DNA of 64,000 bases from Glossina fuscipes (GCF_014805625.2 NW_023998414.1:19664799-19728798), one strand, 5' to 3'; numbered from the stretch's first letter, positions 23,450 through 37,840 are shown. Notes: generated by a model not told the origin, from the letters alone. Numbers and translations: made by a program.

Positions 23450-26400
23450 AACGCACTTACACTCACAAAAGCTAATTACGTGAAGCCCACCTTTCGCGAC
23501 AATATTGTATGTTTGCAAGCGAAAAGGATTGGCCCAAGACACTGCACGTGGGACGTGAAACAGAGGAAAACAGGGCGTTTTATCGAAAACGAAGCACAAA
23601 TTAAACGTGTAATTTCATCAAGATCATGCAAGCGTATGCACATCTCCTTCTCATTGCTTTGCGACAATCAACAAACGCATTTTCGTCGTTTCATGATTAT
23701 CGTCATATAAGAGATTTTTCAATAAGAGCGATACATAGGATTTTTTGAAAAGGAAAACGAAGCAAGGTACAAAAAGAACTGAGGAATTCATTCATTCACT
23801 TTTCAGTCTGCGTTTTACTCATTCATAAATCAAATGCAAATTTACTTGCATCTATTCATCGAATTATAGGTTTTGCAAGTATACTACTGCGAGTCGTTAC
23901 GATTGATTACTGATATCCTAAAATCAGAAATATTGTAGCATAAAACCTGTTCGATACATTTACAATTGTAATTGAGTTCCTTGTTTTTCTGTCGATCGTT
24001 AGAAGACTGAAGAAATTTAATTGGATTAATGGTAGTCCTGCCGAAAGCTAACCATAGCATGGTATGTATAGTTGATATATGTGGATTAGAGTTTTTAATA
24101 ATCCTCCCAGCTCTACTTATTTTCAATCGTAAGGTGCAACGAAGATGAATAACTCAATTTGCATTGAACGTACTTGAAACGTTTAATACTAAATAGAAAC
24201 ATTTAAGGTTTACCAAGATTTTTACACTAATTCGTTGTTGTCCATCTTGCTTTCTTACTCTCCTTTCCCACAAAAAAACTAGAAGGAATAAGCAGCGAGA
24301 TGCAGAGAATATCAGAAATGAAAGGTGGAATGAAGTTATTTCCCTTATGCCTATTCGTACCAGCAATGATTAAACATCGTATATAGGTCTATAGCTACAG
24401 TAAGCCAGTAAAAAGCTGTAATGCAATAAAAAGTTTTCACAGTTGCTGTAAAATTCTCAAGTCTATGTGCACTCTACAACAAAATTACATAAGTAGATTT
24501 TGGTTAGATAACCTGTTTGAGTATAGATTGCAGTTCGTAATTGTACACATTTTTGAAAATAAAACATTTCGTCTACTTATAGTTTTACATTACAATTCAT
24601 CATAGAGACTTTGCATGTTTATCTCTTTCTCTCTCTTATTATTATGATCATTATCAGGCTAGATATATAACGTAATATATGTTCAATTGCGTTTCGCGTC
24701 GCATAAAGAAAATAAATTTTGTAACTCATTTCGCTACATAATAAATCTTATGATTTTATTCAATTAAAAATAAAAGTCACTTTAATAAGTAATTCATTTT
24801 GTAGCATTGTTTATGTTAAACAAACAGATAATAAAAAATAAAAAACTCTGTAATGTTTAAAGGAAGTTTATCAAGTATAAGTCATAATTAGTGCCATTTA
24901 TTGTGTCATTCATACGGTAAAATCATTATGCCGTCACTGTAGAAATTCCGGAATTATTGCTTTACAGATGTGTATTTTCTAGTTTGGTGAATGATAACAT
25001 TAACAGAGTTGCGCAAAGAGCGAAACCAAAAGCGGTAGGACGGAGCAAGATCTTGCATATGCATCTCACTCTTTTTACCCAAGTTCTCTCGGCTTTTCTC
25101 GAGTCATGGAAAATTTGCGATGCGTGGACTTATAGCGATGGATGGATGGATGGATCGATGACTCCCTTCCTATTAATCAATTCTGAAAAGTTTAGCTAAA
25201 TTGTACCCTTCAATCGCGTTAGTAGCTCGCACCAAAGTTAGCGATCAATTGTCCGGTTAAGTTGGAGCAACACACAAAGCGCGACACTCTTCGAATTTCA
25301 GCAAACACAAATTGTTACTTGATGTAAATTTCAGTTTCCACACTTTCATTTATGCAGCGTCATTCAAGCTGTTATCGTCCGCGGTTCACTTTTCAGTACC
25401 GATCTGCTAATGGAAATTCCGTCGCGTGATATCAAATTTTTTTTTTTTGTTTTTTATTCGGACTTATTTGCAATGTGAAGAAACGGACGTAATAGGTAAG
25501 CCTAAGCATCCCGTTCTTTACTTTCATTGAAAAATGTCTTAAGCTAAGTCTAATCATTAAGTAAAAACATTTGCATTTTCGTTTAATTTCTTCCTTTTTT
25601 AGCTCATAAAATTATGCAACTTAGACTCATCTCTCGATTACTGAGTTCAATATATTTTAGCTCATAGGATATACATATGAGGAAATTAGTGTAAAATAAC
25701 CCTTATGTAAAAGATACATGCATAACATATCGCACAAAAGGCTTAGCATACAAAGGCACACTTGGCGTTACACAATCGAATAGTAGCAGATGTAACGAAG
25801 AGATGGTTCAAGGTGTGGACGATTGTGGACGAAAGATCAAAAAAAAAAATTTTTTTTTGAAATTAAAACAAGTAAAGTGCAGCTAATCAAGGAATGTATT
25901 TCTTGTAGAGCCAATCTTCAAATGGCGTTTGTCAAAATTTAATGCACTTTCCGATTATTTCTTGACGAATTGCCCAACGATTCAAGTGAAGCTATGTTTA
26001 CTATTTCCAACGGCAATGGAAAATCCATAATGGTTTTATACGTGTATTAAACGTTGATTCTTGATGGGAGAAAAATGCTTTTTAAGCTTGGGTCAGAATC
26101 GGCTTTGAAAGTGTTACGGCAGTTCTCTTCTCAGTTGAAAAATAGTAAACAAGATAATAATTTAGTGATGTTAATGATGGCGAAACTAGTGATTGGCCCA
26201 AAGGGTTTGCATTAGGAAACATAAGTAAATCCTGAAAACGGTTCTCTCCATTACTCAGGGTTGAAGGTATAAGAGATAGCGGACATTGCAAAGACATCAA
26301 TAAACATTAAATCACTAAAATATTTTGAGAAAGTAAGTACAAAAACTAAGTACCGTTGATTAAAGATGTTTTTCTTCCGACACTTTTACTGATGTGTTTT

Positions 26401-27473
26401 CTCTGTATGTACACTTTCTCGTGATCGAAGCAAATTTTTAAGGTGTTGCGCCTTAAGCAGTGATACTCACTCCATAAATGCAATTCTTAATAAGAGAAAC
26501 CTTCATTTTTCTTACTGTATACTGGGTTACTATATGTCTAGAATAGTGTCTAATATTACTATATAGACTAAGATGGGCCAAAATATATTGAAGTTAATGT
26601 GTTCGGATTAATGGCAACTTGTTCTTTTGAATGAATGAAGTGAGTGAATGAAGTATGTGAATTTCGGCTTCCCGAAGGCTTAATATTTTGAAAATTATTT
26701 CTTTACTCAAGCATTCGATCTCTTTTTTTTTTTTTTTTGTATTACCTTATAAGCAAACTCAAATATTGGACAATTTTATTATAGCCAGGCATGGTGAGTA
26801 TAAAAATTAGAATTTCGTATGCCTGAAAAGAAAATTCGCAGTTAAATCTAACATATTCACAGTTATAAAGTTCGTTTAGCTTCGTAAAGGCTCTTAAAAA
26901 ACTTATTAAGACTTATTTATATACAAAGACGGAAACGAAGTCACATCATAAGAGATTTATTTAAACTCTTCGTTTATGTCGCTCTTTGCAAGTGTGTAGC
27001 CGTATCTCCGAAAGTAGAAGAATCACTTTACTTTACTCTCTTTATTTGTTCAATAAATCGTGATTTGTTTCTCTTCCGTCTCTTGCAAGAGTTCGCAAGA
27101 GTTCTTAGTTGCCTTTCCATCCACATAGAATGGCAAAATGTAGATTAAAGTCTGCTCATTGTTTGGGTATGTCGCAGCGCTTATACTCATTTTTTATAAC
27201 GGTTTTGTGTGTGGGTTTTTATGCTATGTATATAAAGATTTTCACTTGTTTTACCGCGTTTCGTATATAACGTAAGAACGAAATGCAAAGGAAAGTATTG
27301 TATTGTGCTCACGTACACACGTAGCACACTCAGTTTAATGCTTTCCATTAACGATTCCTTTGCTTGTGCGTTATTTTGCTTAATAACGAAATAAATTGAA
27401 TAGTTCATCAAAACACGTATTTGTTGATTATGCGTGCAATTGTCAATAAAAGACAATTGATTCAAATATTCTG

Positions 27474-27540
27474 CGCTATTGCTATCGCTATTGCTATTGC
27501 TATTGCTATTGCTATTGCTATTGCTATTATTACTGCTATT
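27474..27540 (+). repeat. (GCTATT)n hexanucleotide array
   Basis: About eight to ten units of GCTATT, decaying into ATTACTGCTATTGTC. Confidence 0.95.
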
Positions 27541-27810
27541 GTCATTGTTGTTATCATTGTTTTGTTGTTGTTCTTGCTTCCATTAGGGTGATTATTATGT
27601 TTATGCCTTTTTTTCTCTTTCATTTTCCGTACTTTGTTTTAGTTATGCTTAATTAAAGTTTTTCAAACCATTTATAACAACAATTAACATAAATTAAAGA
27701 ATATAAAAACAAAAAAAAAAAAGTCTATTGCTTTCATATTATGAAAAGACTTTGAATAGCTCTTATGACTACTACAAGAACAAAAACATTAACAACATTT
27801 ATATATATAT

Positions 27811-27841
<31 letters not shown>

Positions 27842-28639
27842 GCGTAATAAGCAATAAAAAGTGCGTAACCAATTAAAAAAATTTAAACAATTATATCATT
27901 CATTCAAAACACTGGAGCATTTATTTATTGCTTGTCTCCGACATCACCCGCATTTTTATATACGTAAGTACGCACGTATGTAAATGTTAATGCGTACGCA
28001 TTCTTTACATAGCTATGTTCACGTATATACGCATAGCGCTATTCCCATAATTTTTTTTTTTATTTTTTTATTATTTTTTTTCGTGCGCTTTCATAAAAAT
28101 AAATTATAGACAAATAAATTAATTAAGTTATAATTATGAATAATAGTTATATAAATATTTGTTTGTTAAATGAAATTGCTGGCAATTATTTTAATTAAAA
28201 ATCAACTCGTTTCTTTCGCGCGCAGCTGAAACAATTTTATGCAGAACCAAAAAAGAAAAAAAAAAACAAGTAAAAATTTATTTATAAAATATTATTAGAA
28301 TCATTTGACATTTTCTTTTTTATTTTTTATTTTTTTCATTTCTTATGTTTTATGGTGTCTGCTTTTACGAGTTGCATATCCATTTGTTTATGCTCAATTA
28401 AAATCATTTCAATTAAAGAATAACAAGTCAATATGGGGCTTAACTCTTACGGGTAATTGCTAAACTGGCGCTTGGTTTATAGCAATGCACGTCAAAGTCT
28501 GTTCCACGCTTTTTAAAAATTAATTTTTGATTGCTTGTTAAGCGAGAGAATGTTGTTATATCGATTTGGTTTATAACGTTTAGCTTAAGCTACATATTGA
28601 AAACCTAATCTCATTACGTTTGCAACATTTTGAAAATAA

Positions 28640-28790
28640 GTATCAATGATGTATAAAAGTTATATGCATTTTGAATTCGAATAAGATTCTGAATTAACTT
28701 AATAGTCTGTCGGTCCATCTGTCAGAACTCTTGCGATCTCATATATTGAAAGGACGTTGAAACTCGTTATTTGTACTCTTTATAAACGTA
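28640..28790 (+). repeat. Possible GTCTGTC repeat fragment
   Basis: GATTCTGAATTAACTTAA followed by GTCTGTCGGTCCATCTGTC, in the same order as in the copy at 4269-4500. Short and diverged. Confidence 0.35.
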
Positions 28791-31499
28791 GGCGCAACCA
28801 GCCTACATTGGCTAAAAGTTATAGTACTCTTGAAAAAACCTAAAAATATTCGAATATATTTGATCTGAAGGTGTCAAGAAGGATATGAAATTTAATAAAA
28901 AGTTTTCTTATTTGATAGATAAAAGCAAAGTAAATGCAAAAATAATAGAAAAAAAAGAAAAAAGAATTTGGAAAACACCTCTGCACTGCTTGTCATACTC
29001 TACTGTACTGTGTATAGCACCAAATATTAGATGGTAATGCTGCCACTTACATCTACGGATAGTTTCATGTGAATATAATCATTCCCTGTAGAGCTACATG
29101 TTTGTTCTACAAACATACAAAATTGAGATTTTTTTACTGTCCACGATGAATGAATGACTGACTCCTGATTGCGACAAGGTCTTGAAACGCATCACTACGG
29201 ATGATTAAATTTAAATCTCTACGCGTATTATCCGGACGCAAGCAACTAATCGAGTGAATCTTATGCAAAAAGTAAGTCTAGACCGCGAAAATCTTGCCAA
29301 AATCTATTAAAAAAACAACGTCATGTTGAATATTTTCTTCAAATATCACGCTGTTGTGCATTAGGAATTCCTTCCGCCAGACTAAACTGTGAATGGAAGG
29401 AATATTTTGTGAGCCTTAGGCAATCGATAAATTTTGACTGGGAACAATAAATAAACGTTTTTCGTTTTATACACGATATCGCTTTATTTTTTCGCTCATG
29501 TAACTGTTTCGGCTAATGGTTTTCCATTGATCGTTGCGTTCTTATCTTGCTGCGCTATATTTACGTATAATATGCTTGCTTCATACTTTACGGTTTAGGA
29601 GCTTAATTATTGTCAGACAGATGGGTAGGAGTTTCGATTATCTTATAAACGCGCAGGAGAAACCTTCAAAGCCAAGAGTCTATCACCAAGCCAGCGTAAG
29701 AGCAAGGCAATATTTGATATACAGTACCTTGTGAGCTATATATTACTGTATATCTCATGTCATAATGGCACGATTTTTACTCATGGATCAATCAAAGTAG
29801 CTTAAAATCTAGATTGTTATCTCACTTTTTTAATAATCACTTCACTTGTAAAATGACAAAATTTGGAAACTTTTGCAAGGAGATCGTAACATACTGTTGA
29901 TGATTTGTGGAGAGCCTTTCCATATGCCAAGTGGCCAGTTACGAGTTTTATTGCATCCTCCTATAAGCGATATGTATGTGGATTTGTTTTGCTAATATTT
30001 CCATTTTAATGATATTAACGGGCTGATCATCTCAGGAGGGTCAACTTCCTTTACTTCAATTTATGATTTATTATTAACAGAAGTTATAATATTGTTAGCT
30101 TGAGCTAAATTTATATATGATATAAAAAACAATGGGTGGAACGAGTAAGGATGTAACAAAGTCGGTTCAAAATCTTTTGCCGGTCTTTTGTTGGTAGAAT
30201 TAGCAATATATATATATACATATATATATACGTGTGCGTATGCGTATTGTAACCAAAGACCAAAGACATAGGTCTGGTTTTGGTTCTACAGGCAGTTATT
30301 CCTATGTACTTAAAGGAGGATAAAAATATTTTACATTCCATCGGCAGTTGGTTATCCTCTTGTGAGTATCATAAGGTAGCTGTAATAATAAGCAAGAGCA
30401 GAATGGACCCGATTTCGAGCAGAGGCAATTGTGAAGAAGAACATTGCACATCGTCTTCCTTCTGGATCGAACCGTTGACTAGGTAATACATCATCGCCGG
30501 AACTAAAATCCGTTATCATCCGCCGGGATTGCACGCAGTAGGTGTCGTCGGATATTTGGGGATATTTTGAAAGGAGAAGAAGCCGCTAATAGGTTTTAGG
30601 CAAGTTTTTTTATGCAATTACAACTCTTCCTTTATTATTCGAACTATCTATTTTAGTTAGTGGCATAAGTTAAGGTTTTGCTGAACGAGCGGACGGGAAG
30701 CAGAAGACAAAATTTAATCATAAGACATAGTTTAGTTTAAATATTTCACCTTTGCCAAGAGTATGTGTGTAATTTATAAGGATTGTGATAGCAGTTGTTG
30801 CTGTCAGGTAGATAGATAAAATGTTCAAAACACTTTTCAGTTGTCCGTCCAGTAGTTTAGATTTAGCCTTTCATTTGGCATTGCATTTTCGACCACTGTT
30901 ATCTCAAGTTTTCCGATTTAAATTGTCTAAAGACATTCATTCTATAATTACTTTTTGCGGTTTGCTTTATCAAGCGTACATAAATCACTAATAATTTTCA
31001 AGCTGCAAAGCAGAAGTTTTGGTTAATAAAGCACTTTTCTATATTGGAAATTTAAGAAAACGAGGGAAAACTGCTAAACAGAAAGTTGTCACACATGGAG
31101 TGTGTTAAGCATGATGGTCATTACAATTTTGGGTTTTATTATTGATAAACCTGCAAACAATTTACGAGAAAAGTTTCGAAAAGTACGCATGCAATGGGAA
31201 AGGAGGAAAGAAATAGCGGTTTCGGTTTTGCATGATGCTGATGTTGATAACTTAAATGTAGAATTTGATGAAATTACCCCTTTTGTGAATATTATTTTTG
31301 GCAATTACTCGCGCATGATTACTATTTGAATGCTTTCCCGGATATTACGTAAAGATTCTATTTGGATATTTACATATGTACCACAAAAAAAAAAAAAAAA
31401 CAAAGTGTTTATTTTGCGTGTATATAATTATGTAAGTGTACATATACATACATGCGCACACAAATTTTTTATTTCGCGATACATACAACTTGTCTCTCA

Positions 31500-32330
31500 A
31501 ACTTGGCACATTTCCAAGACTATGAAAAGGGCAGCCGGCAGAAAACCGGTAGACCGTTGGAGGAGCTCATGCCCCTATAGAATTGTTCGCATTCTGGATA
31601 GCGTGGGCGAACTTTTGCGAACATTCCTGCCAGTCAAAATAGAAAGAGAGTTGGAGAATCGAGCTTTGCCAAGCTTCAATTTGAACTAAATTGAGAAAAT
31701 GGTCGCTGAGGAGTAAAAAAAGCAAACTTGCAAAATAATTCTGCGCTGTCACCAAATTAGATATCCGAGTTGCGTTCACCACGGCCGGCTAAAAAGGTGT
31801 TTCGAAGGTTTTACCACACGGTCACACGGTTTTACCAGCACATACCGTTTTAGCAACAGACATCCAGGTAGAAGACGTATATCATAATGATGATGTAATA
31901 CCACAATCATCGGGGCACAAGAGAAAAGCAAGCTTCTTCTTCGTAAGCTAAAAGCAGTTCATTGGCTTCGCAGATTGGGAATAATGTCAACTTTGTCCTA
32001 GAGTTTTAACGCATCTGCAGCACTTCTCACAGGATTGTTAGCAATCGAGTTGCGTCACAAGTCGAAGAAGGTAACAACGATAAATACTTAGTTCACAGAA
32101 CGCGTTACCGGACAAACAAAACAACGAAGGGTGAATGATTCAAAGGGAAAGGAAGGGAAAGCGAATTGATTGGTCATAGAAACATTTTGATATATTTCGG
32201 CCGATCTAACCTACAAGCAGATAATGTATGCGATCTGTGGCAGAGCACAACCGTGCAGCGTACGACTATATAGAGTTTCCCGGTATTTTTAACACGTTTT
32301 GCGTTCTCATTGGACCACATTAAAAGTGCA
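31500..32330 (+). other. Coding-like plus-strand stretches, unknown
   Basis: Several plus-strand frames read like protein with intervening stops: a 119-codon frame at 31330-31689 containing GRKPVDRWRSSCPYRIVRIL, then near 31910-32180 LLRKLKAVHWLRRLGIMS and ALLTGLLAIELRHKSKKVTT, then near 32220-32330 RAAYDYIEFPGIFNTFCVLI. I could not match these to a family. It may be a transposon or gene relic, or chance. Confidence 0.2.
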
Positions 32331-33899
32331 ATGACCAAACGATGGTCTTGATATTTCCTTCATATAGCGGTGACCCGCTAATCCAACTTATTTTTGCACT
32401 CTTTTGCTTATGCCTACATAGAGACAAAAAAAAAAAAAGAGGAAAAATGCAAAAGAATGCAACAAACACCCGATCACATGGGATCGGCAGCAAAATAGTT
32501 TTTATGTCACACAGTCTATGTTTGTCGCCCACGAGATGAGGTCGTATTTTAATTTTATGTGCGTCGCTATTGATTGTTAATTATTTTTTAAAATAATTAA
32601 TGCACTAATATATATGCAAAATGATTTTGTATTAAAAAAATAATTATTAAACAAAATTAGCATCTAATAGGATATGATGATAATGGTGTTAATAGAAAAC
32701 AAGAAAAACTAAATAAATACATTAATAATAATTACAAAGCAAAAGGTCTGTTAGTCTTCTATCTTGTCCGTAAACGACAAAATGTGAATGGAATAACATC
32801 ACCACTTTGCAATACATATAGTTCTGGGTCAAAGTTGCCAGTTAAACTATAAGAATAGTCACTAGATTGTCGCACCAAAACCTCATTTACAAACATCTAT
32901 GGCCGCTATGGCAAAACAAAATGGCCGCTTTCCGGAGTTAGTATAATCAAGGTGCCTAAAAGTATAAGTTATTTGTATGTCAACATCTATATGGCGGTCA
33001 TATGATGTTGCACGATTTTTCAACGGCGCGAATAATTTGCCCTTTATCCAAATGCGAATTTTAGCCAAGTTGGGAGCAATTCCCGTTGTGAGTTCACTAT
33101 TATTTGTTTTGGTATTGCGTTTCTTATATGATAACGACTTTGGGGATCGCTATGTGACATACATTGTCAACATTGATTCATCGATGATCACGATGACATT
33201 ATCTGAAATCATCTTAATCCCGACACTGCTATCTTGGGCAGCTGTACAGCTGCACAGAACATGATGAACTTATCTATCTTGGCGGTGTCTTGGTATGATT
33301 ACCTTTTTTTTTAGTCGACCCTCAACCATGATGTGTTGATAAAGTATAGGTTGACAATATGGAGATCGGCCTATTCTTCGATTCATAAGATTTATCCATA
33401 GGTGTGCTTTTCATGTAAACGCTAGTTAAACCACCCAAACGTTAAGAACGGTGGCATAAGGATCATTAATTGGTGATCGAGGGTTCGGGCGAGAAGAATG
33501 CTATGTATTATATTTTCTTCGCATTGTAATATGTCAAGCTTTTAAGAGTCCGTCAATGTGAGTTTATTCTTTATTCTTATATATTTTTTTTTATAAAATC
33601 CAAAATTAATTAATTAATATATTAATTTTTTTCAGTGCGGTAGATAAGATTATAATGGTTCTGATAAAGTAAGAAAAGATCAAGAAAGCTAAGCTACAAA
33701 TACACGTACACAGCGGGAGGAAGTACAATGACTTAACGTGCAGGCATGAGTACTTAATATCGGTCAGGCAAATTACGGAGTGTCGTTAGTAAATGGACAT
33801 CAAATGATACCTGACGAAGCCTTTTTTCCAAATTCTTCCTTTTTTTATTATTTTTGTTTTTTTTAAAATAAATTTTTTGTAAACTCAGACGCTCCTAGC

Positions 33900-34150
33900 C
33901 AGGGTAAACTCAAGTAATTCCTACCCTCCGACATTACAGAGAGCTACATCGGCGGCTCGTCTTGGGCATCTTTGAGAAATATGCCTTCGGAGCGTAAAAA
34001 TTAAAAATCACGGTGTCTCATTCTCTCTCACATTCAAATACGTCAGAGAGATAATCGGCAATCGTCTAAGCTTTAAGCAGCATATACAATATGTTGCAAC
34101 CAAAGCGATCGGAATCCAATCGATTTTGGGAAAAATAATGCTTAATATAA
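33900..34150 (+). mobile_element. R1-type LINE reverse transcriptase relic
   Basis: At about 34030-34145 the plus strand reads IGNRLSFKQHIQYVATKAIG followed by QSILGKIMLNI. This matches the segment just after the reverse transcriptase core in R1/jockey-like non-LTR retrotransposons, where a conserved YLGV-x-DNRLSF-x-xH motif is followed by an A-x-IMPNIGG-type stretch. The Leu-Gly-Val part has become VREI. Upstream, about 33985-34030, matching residues are split over two frames. No endonuclease domain or full ORF2 is present, so this is a short dead fragment. Confidence 0.7.
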
Positions 34151-35035
34151 TCGATTATGGGTAAATTTTTAATCGCCATTCTATATAGAATGCAGCAAAA
34201 ATACCATAATTTTATGAATGCTTTCCATTTCTTATTTTCAAAGTTACTTTCGAAATAAATCCGACGACAGCCAAGAAGAAAATTTCGGATCGATGTTACT
34301 TTTTCACATTAAAGCGTGATGTAAAAAATCGATTGCATTATCGAGAAGTCGGTCGAGAATTTACATACATTATTACATGAAGTCTTTGAAGTGGGCTTTG
34401 ACACATGATTAGCGTTCAAAAAATGTTCGAAAAATAGATATGAAGTTGAATAACCCAATGAAAAATAAAATAATAAAGATAAAGGAAAATCTTTTAATAC
34501 TAGAAGCGATTTGTTCATAAATCCCGTTTCTAATGCTTAAACTCGATATTTGCCTAACAATGAAAAAAAGCTAAAATTTTATCTTTGATAAATTTGTCTG
34601 CATTTTTGCAGATTAAATTTTTTTTTTTTCTAGTTGAGCTTATATCAGGCATCAGAGAGATTTTAGCCATAATTCGTAGCCTGTTAATCCACAAATTTGA
34701 TTATTACTTGGAATCTCTCATACTTTGATTGTATATTTTAACATTTTTACGTTATATGTATTCAAAAAGTTTGGTCTACGAAATAAAAAAAAAAAATGTT
34801 ACATTAATAAAATTTACTAAATAAAAAAAATTTGCAATATTATCGCAGAATTTTACATTGAGAGTCTTATGCATATGGAGAGGGCATGTTTGGAGCGCGT
34901 TCAGCGGTGATAGCGCCTACATATAGTAATGGAATTGGCTTTTTCCAATAGGTTTCAGTATTTTTCAAACCGTGCATTGGCTGTAAATCCTTCTGCTTTT
35001 TTTGTCGAAATTTAAAGTTGCTTGAATCGGTTTAG

Positions 35036-35057
35036 AACACACACACACACACACACA
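35036..35057 (+). repeat. (AC)n microsatellite
   Basis: About eleven AC units. Confidence 0.9.
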
Positions 35058-35999
35058 GAAGTGAAAATAAAATAGTTCGCCTTCTCAAGTAGTAATCGCT
35101 CCGTTATTTTTATGATTGGGCTCGCGCATAAGTTACGTCTAATGAGGTAATCATCAAATAAGTTATGTCCGGAAATGTAAGTTACGATGAGAAGGTGAAC
35201 TGAGAACTGATTCTGACGCGGACAGTATACGACTGTTGAGCCACTGAATAATTACCGTAGGTCAACTTGCACCACTTTCAATAATAATTTTCTCAAAGAT
35301 TATTCGATAGGAAAAAGTTTATGAGATTGGGGGTAATAAACCATCTTCGAGGGTAGGCGATCATTAAATCAACTATTTCTCTGAGCTGCTTTGCAAAAAC
35401 CATTTCACAATGCATTTTAAGTGTCGTCTCTTAGCGATCAGTAAATTTGAATGAAGATAAATGCAAATAAATTAGTATTTAACACACGCATAATTAGTAT
35501 ATACATATGTACACATGCACTCTCCATGCATAGCGTATTGCTGCATAGCATTGCTTTTGCTGGCGAATAAGTTATTATATTTAGCTTGAAATTATTCCCG
35601 CGATGTTGTTCTTTGTATTCGTTAGTATGGACTCCACGTCGTTATTGTGTCTGAAGGACTTCAGCGTTTGTTTGGTAATACTTATTATTTTGCTTATTTT
35701 TATAAATAATAAGAATGATTATTGGAGAGCTGGCAAAGCTGCCACCAGGATAGATAATATTATTAAAATTAAGGTATTACCGGAATCCAAATCAATATCA
35801 TATGTATTGTCCTTTGCTGTTAGCTGGAAGTGGGAATCTTCGAACGATGTTACTGTTCCGTGTCTGTACCATGTATGATTCGTCATCGATTCGGCTCCTA
35901 TGTACTCAAGCCTCAATACACATGCCTTCATGGCCGTGCCATTGGCTTTTACCTTACAAATGCCGCTTGAAAAGTGTACGATTGATGTGATGGGCACTT

Positions 36000-36480
36000 A
36001 GTGGATTCTGTCACTGCTTTTCACTGCTTTATGCTATTTGCTGCCTCTCCAGTCGTCACAAGTCTTGACGTTACCTTTTCCATAAATCCGCGTAATCCAC
36101 ATGATTTAGACCTTGCGACTCGACCAGTCTCATACTTTTTCCAATGGAACATAGTGTGCTCCAGATTTTCCTTTATATCTATACAAGACGGATGTGTCTA
36201 TCTACGGTTATCCTCGAGCCTATACAGATGGGCGGTCAGGAATTGTGTAATATAATAAGATATTCTCTCGTATGCTCTTTCGATCCGTTTTTATATGCTT
36301 AGGATAAGGACGAGTGTCCATCTATTACTGTAGTTCTTTTGTATTGAGATCGCCATAAGCTCGTCGAGAGAACTCATCGCTACAAATTCCGTTTGGTTCC
36401 GGACTTCTGCTATTGGTTTGTTTTTTTTTTTTCTTATCGCTTTAAATCCATTGAGATTGATTTCATGTAGTGTCTCGTCG
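36000..36480 (-). mobile_element. R1-type LINE ORF2 C-terminal relic
   Basis: Read on the minus strand, segments come in the order of the C-terminus of R1-clade LINE ORF2: RWTLVLIL (family: RWTHRLIP) near 36301-36335, then RISYYITQFLTAHLYRLE near 36205-36260, then a zinc-knuckle remnant PSCIDIKENLEHTMFHW near 36140-36190, where the second and last Cys are lost, then LVTTGEAANSI near 36015-36045 (family: the SEENW-type tail). Stops are present. It is on the opposite strand to the LINE fragment at 33900-34150 and covers a different part of ORF2, so they are separate insertions or rearranged pieces. The 92-codon minus frame 35719-35997 follows it and is unidentified. Confidence 0.65.
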
Positions 36481-36489
36481 CTAACAGGA

Positions 36490-37830
36490 TTAAGAGCGTA
36501 CCTATTTTATCGTTTAGTTTTAGGGAGATAGTATTTTATTTTTTATTCATAAGCAGAGAGTCAGCCGGCACTTCAGCACTGATGTATTTCATTTTTGCAA
36601 TGACTAGTCGTTATGCACTTTCCCGCATTTCGTCTTGCCACTTTTTGTTGATATTTTAAGTTTCCGGCTTGCTTGCGCGTACTATTGATTAAACTCTGCA
36701 TATTTAATCGCGTTTATTTTTTATTTTCGTTTTACGGCTAACAGGTAGGCATTTTTTCATAAGTATGTTTAGTTCTTTATCTCGCCAGTGGAACGGTTTA
36801 CGGCTCGGCCGTCTTTCTCCTCTGGCCATTGATGCACGTCCTTAGCAGCACATTTGCCTACGCGAACCATCAGTTATGTTTACTAACGCAAACGCAATGT
36901 AATGCTATTGTTGAGTGTTTGACTGGTGTTAAGTTGCCTTTAGGTTAATTATACTTATCTCTTTTTCGCTTAAAAGTATGTTAAAGTGTGGCGTTTGCAC
37001 CTTTTCCTCTTTACGTGTTGCGGAATCATGATGAAATGAATAGATGTATAATTCAATACTTCAGTTCGTAATTAGTATCAAATCATCATTAAACTGAATT
37101 TTCAGTCTCTTTGCTCTCAATGTCATATCCATGCAAAGTTTTTGTCGGTGAAACTGCGCTAAAGATATTATTGCTTGAAAGCGCTTCTACATGATGATGA
37201 AATAAATATTTTCGAAAGATATCTGCCAATGTGTCAAAGAAATTAAAAATCAATGGATGAGATACTGGACAATCTCGGGCAACTTCCCAGAAGACATTCT
37301 TTTTGAGATGTGGATAGTCTTTTCGTTGCTTTCGGAGAAAAAAATTCAAAAAAAATTACATTAAAACAACAAGTGAACATCAAATAACGAATTTTTTGTT
37401 CCAAACATTCAAGTTTTTTTTTTTCTAAAAAATGTACAGTGATTTTCATCGCTAATCCGTTGTATCCATTAATATCATAGTTGCTGAATAAGGCACTTTT
37501 CGGATATTATTTCGTCTTTACATCGGATATTGTATTATTTATTTAAAAAGCTTATTGTACGTAACATGCATTGAAAATTTGGCACAAGGCAACTTATTCC
37601 CTTTTAATGTAATATTCTTTAAATTGAGAGTTAATCGCATTAAATTCTTCAATTTTTCATTTTGCTTCGTATGTGTGTGTGTTTACGTCAATGTGTCTCT
37701 GTTCGTTCGTTTAATAAATAATGCATTTGAAACATTTAAAATATAGAGTTTTCTTCGGTTTAAATTATGTTACAAATATTTAGTTACATACTATGTTACA
37801 ATTAATTTTACTATCCACACGCAAACATAT
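36490..37830. other. Interval with nothing recognised
   Basis: No supported gene or element. The 86-codon minus frame at 37089-37349 has no recognisable product. Confidence 0.5.
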
Positions 37831-37840
37831 GTTTGCATAC

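Larger units (their letters stand above)
21430..33890. other. Long gene-poor interval
   Basis: No recognisable gene in about 12 kb. It holds A-rich tracts around 22120-22240, (AAC)n 22608-22626, an octamer repeat 23426-23449, a GGAT repeat near 25138-25157, poly(T) near 26710-26728, the (GCTATT)n array 27474-27540, (AT)n near 27803-27840, and a possible GTCTGTC repeat copy near 28640-28790. The 139-codon frame at 23291-23710 (+) and the 75-codon frame at 31102-31329 (+) are open but unidentified. Coding-like plus-strand stretches at 31500-32330 are described separately. Confidence 0.5.

Noticed and set aside
23291..23710. 139-codon plus-strand ORF as a gene
   Set aside because: No family, splice signals or conserved motif were recognised, and it contains an octamer tandem repeat. 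Left as unidentified.
27474..27540. CRISPR-like or regulatory array
   Set aside because: A simple hexanucleotide microsatellite with no unique spacers. No CRISPR array exists in the window.
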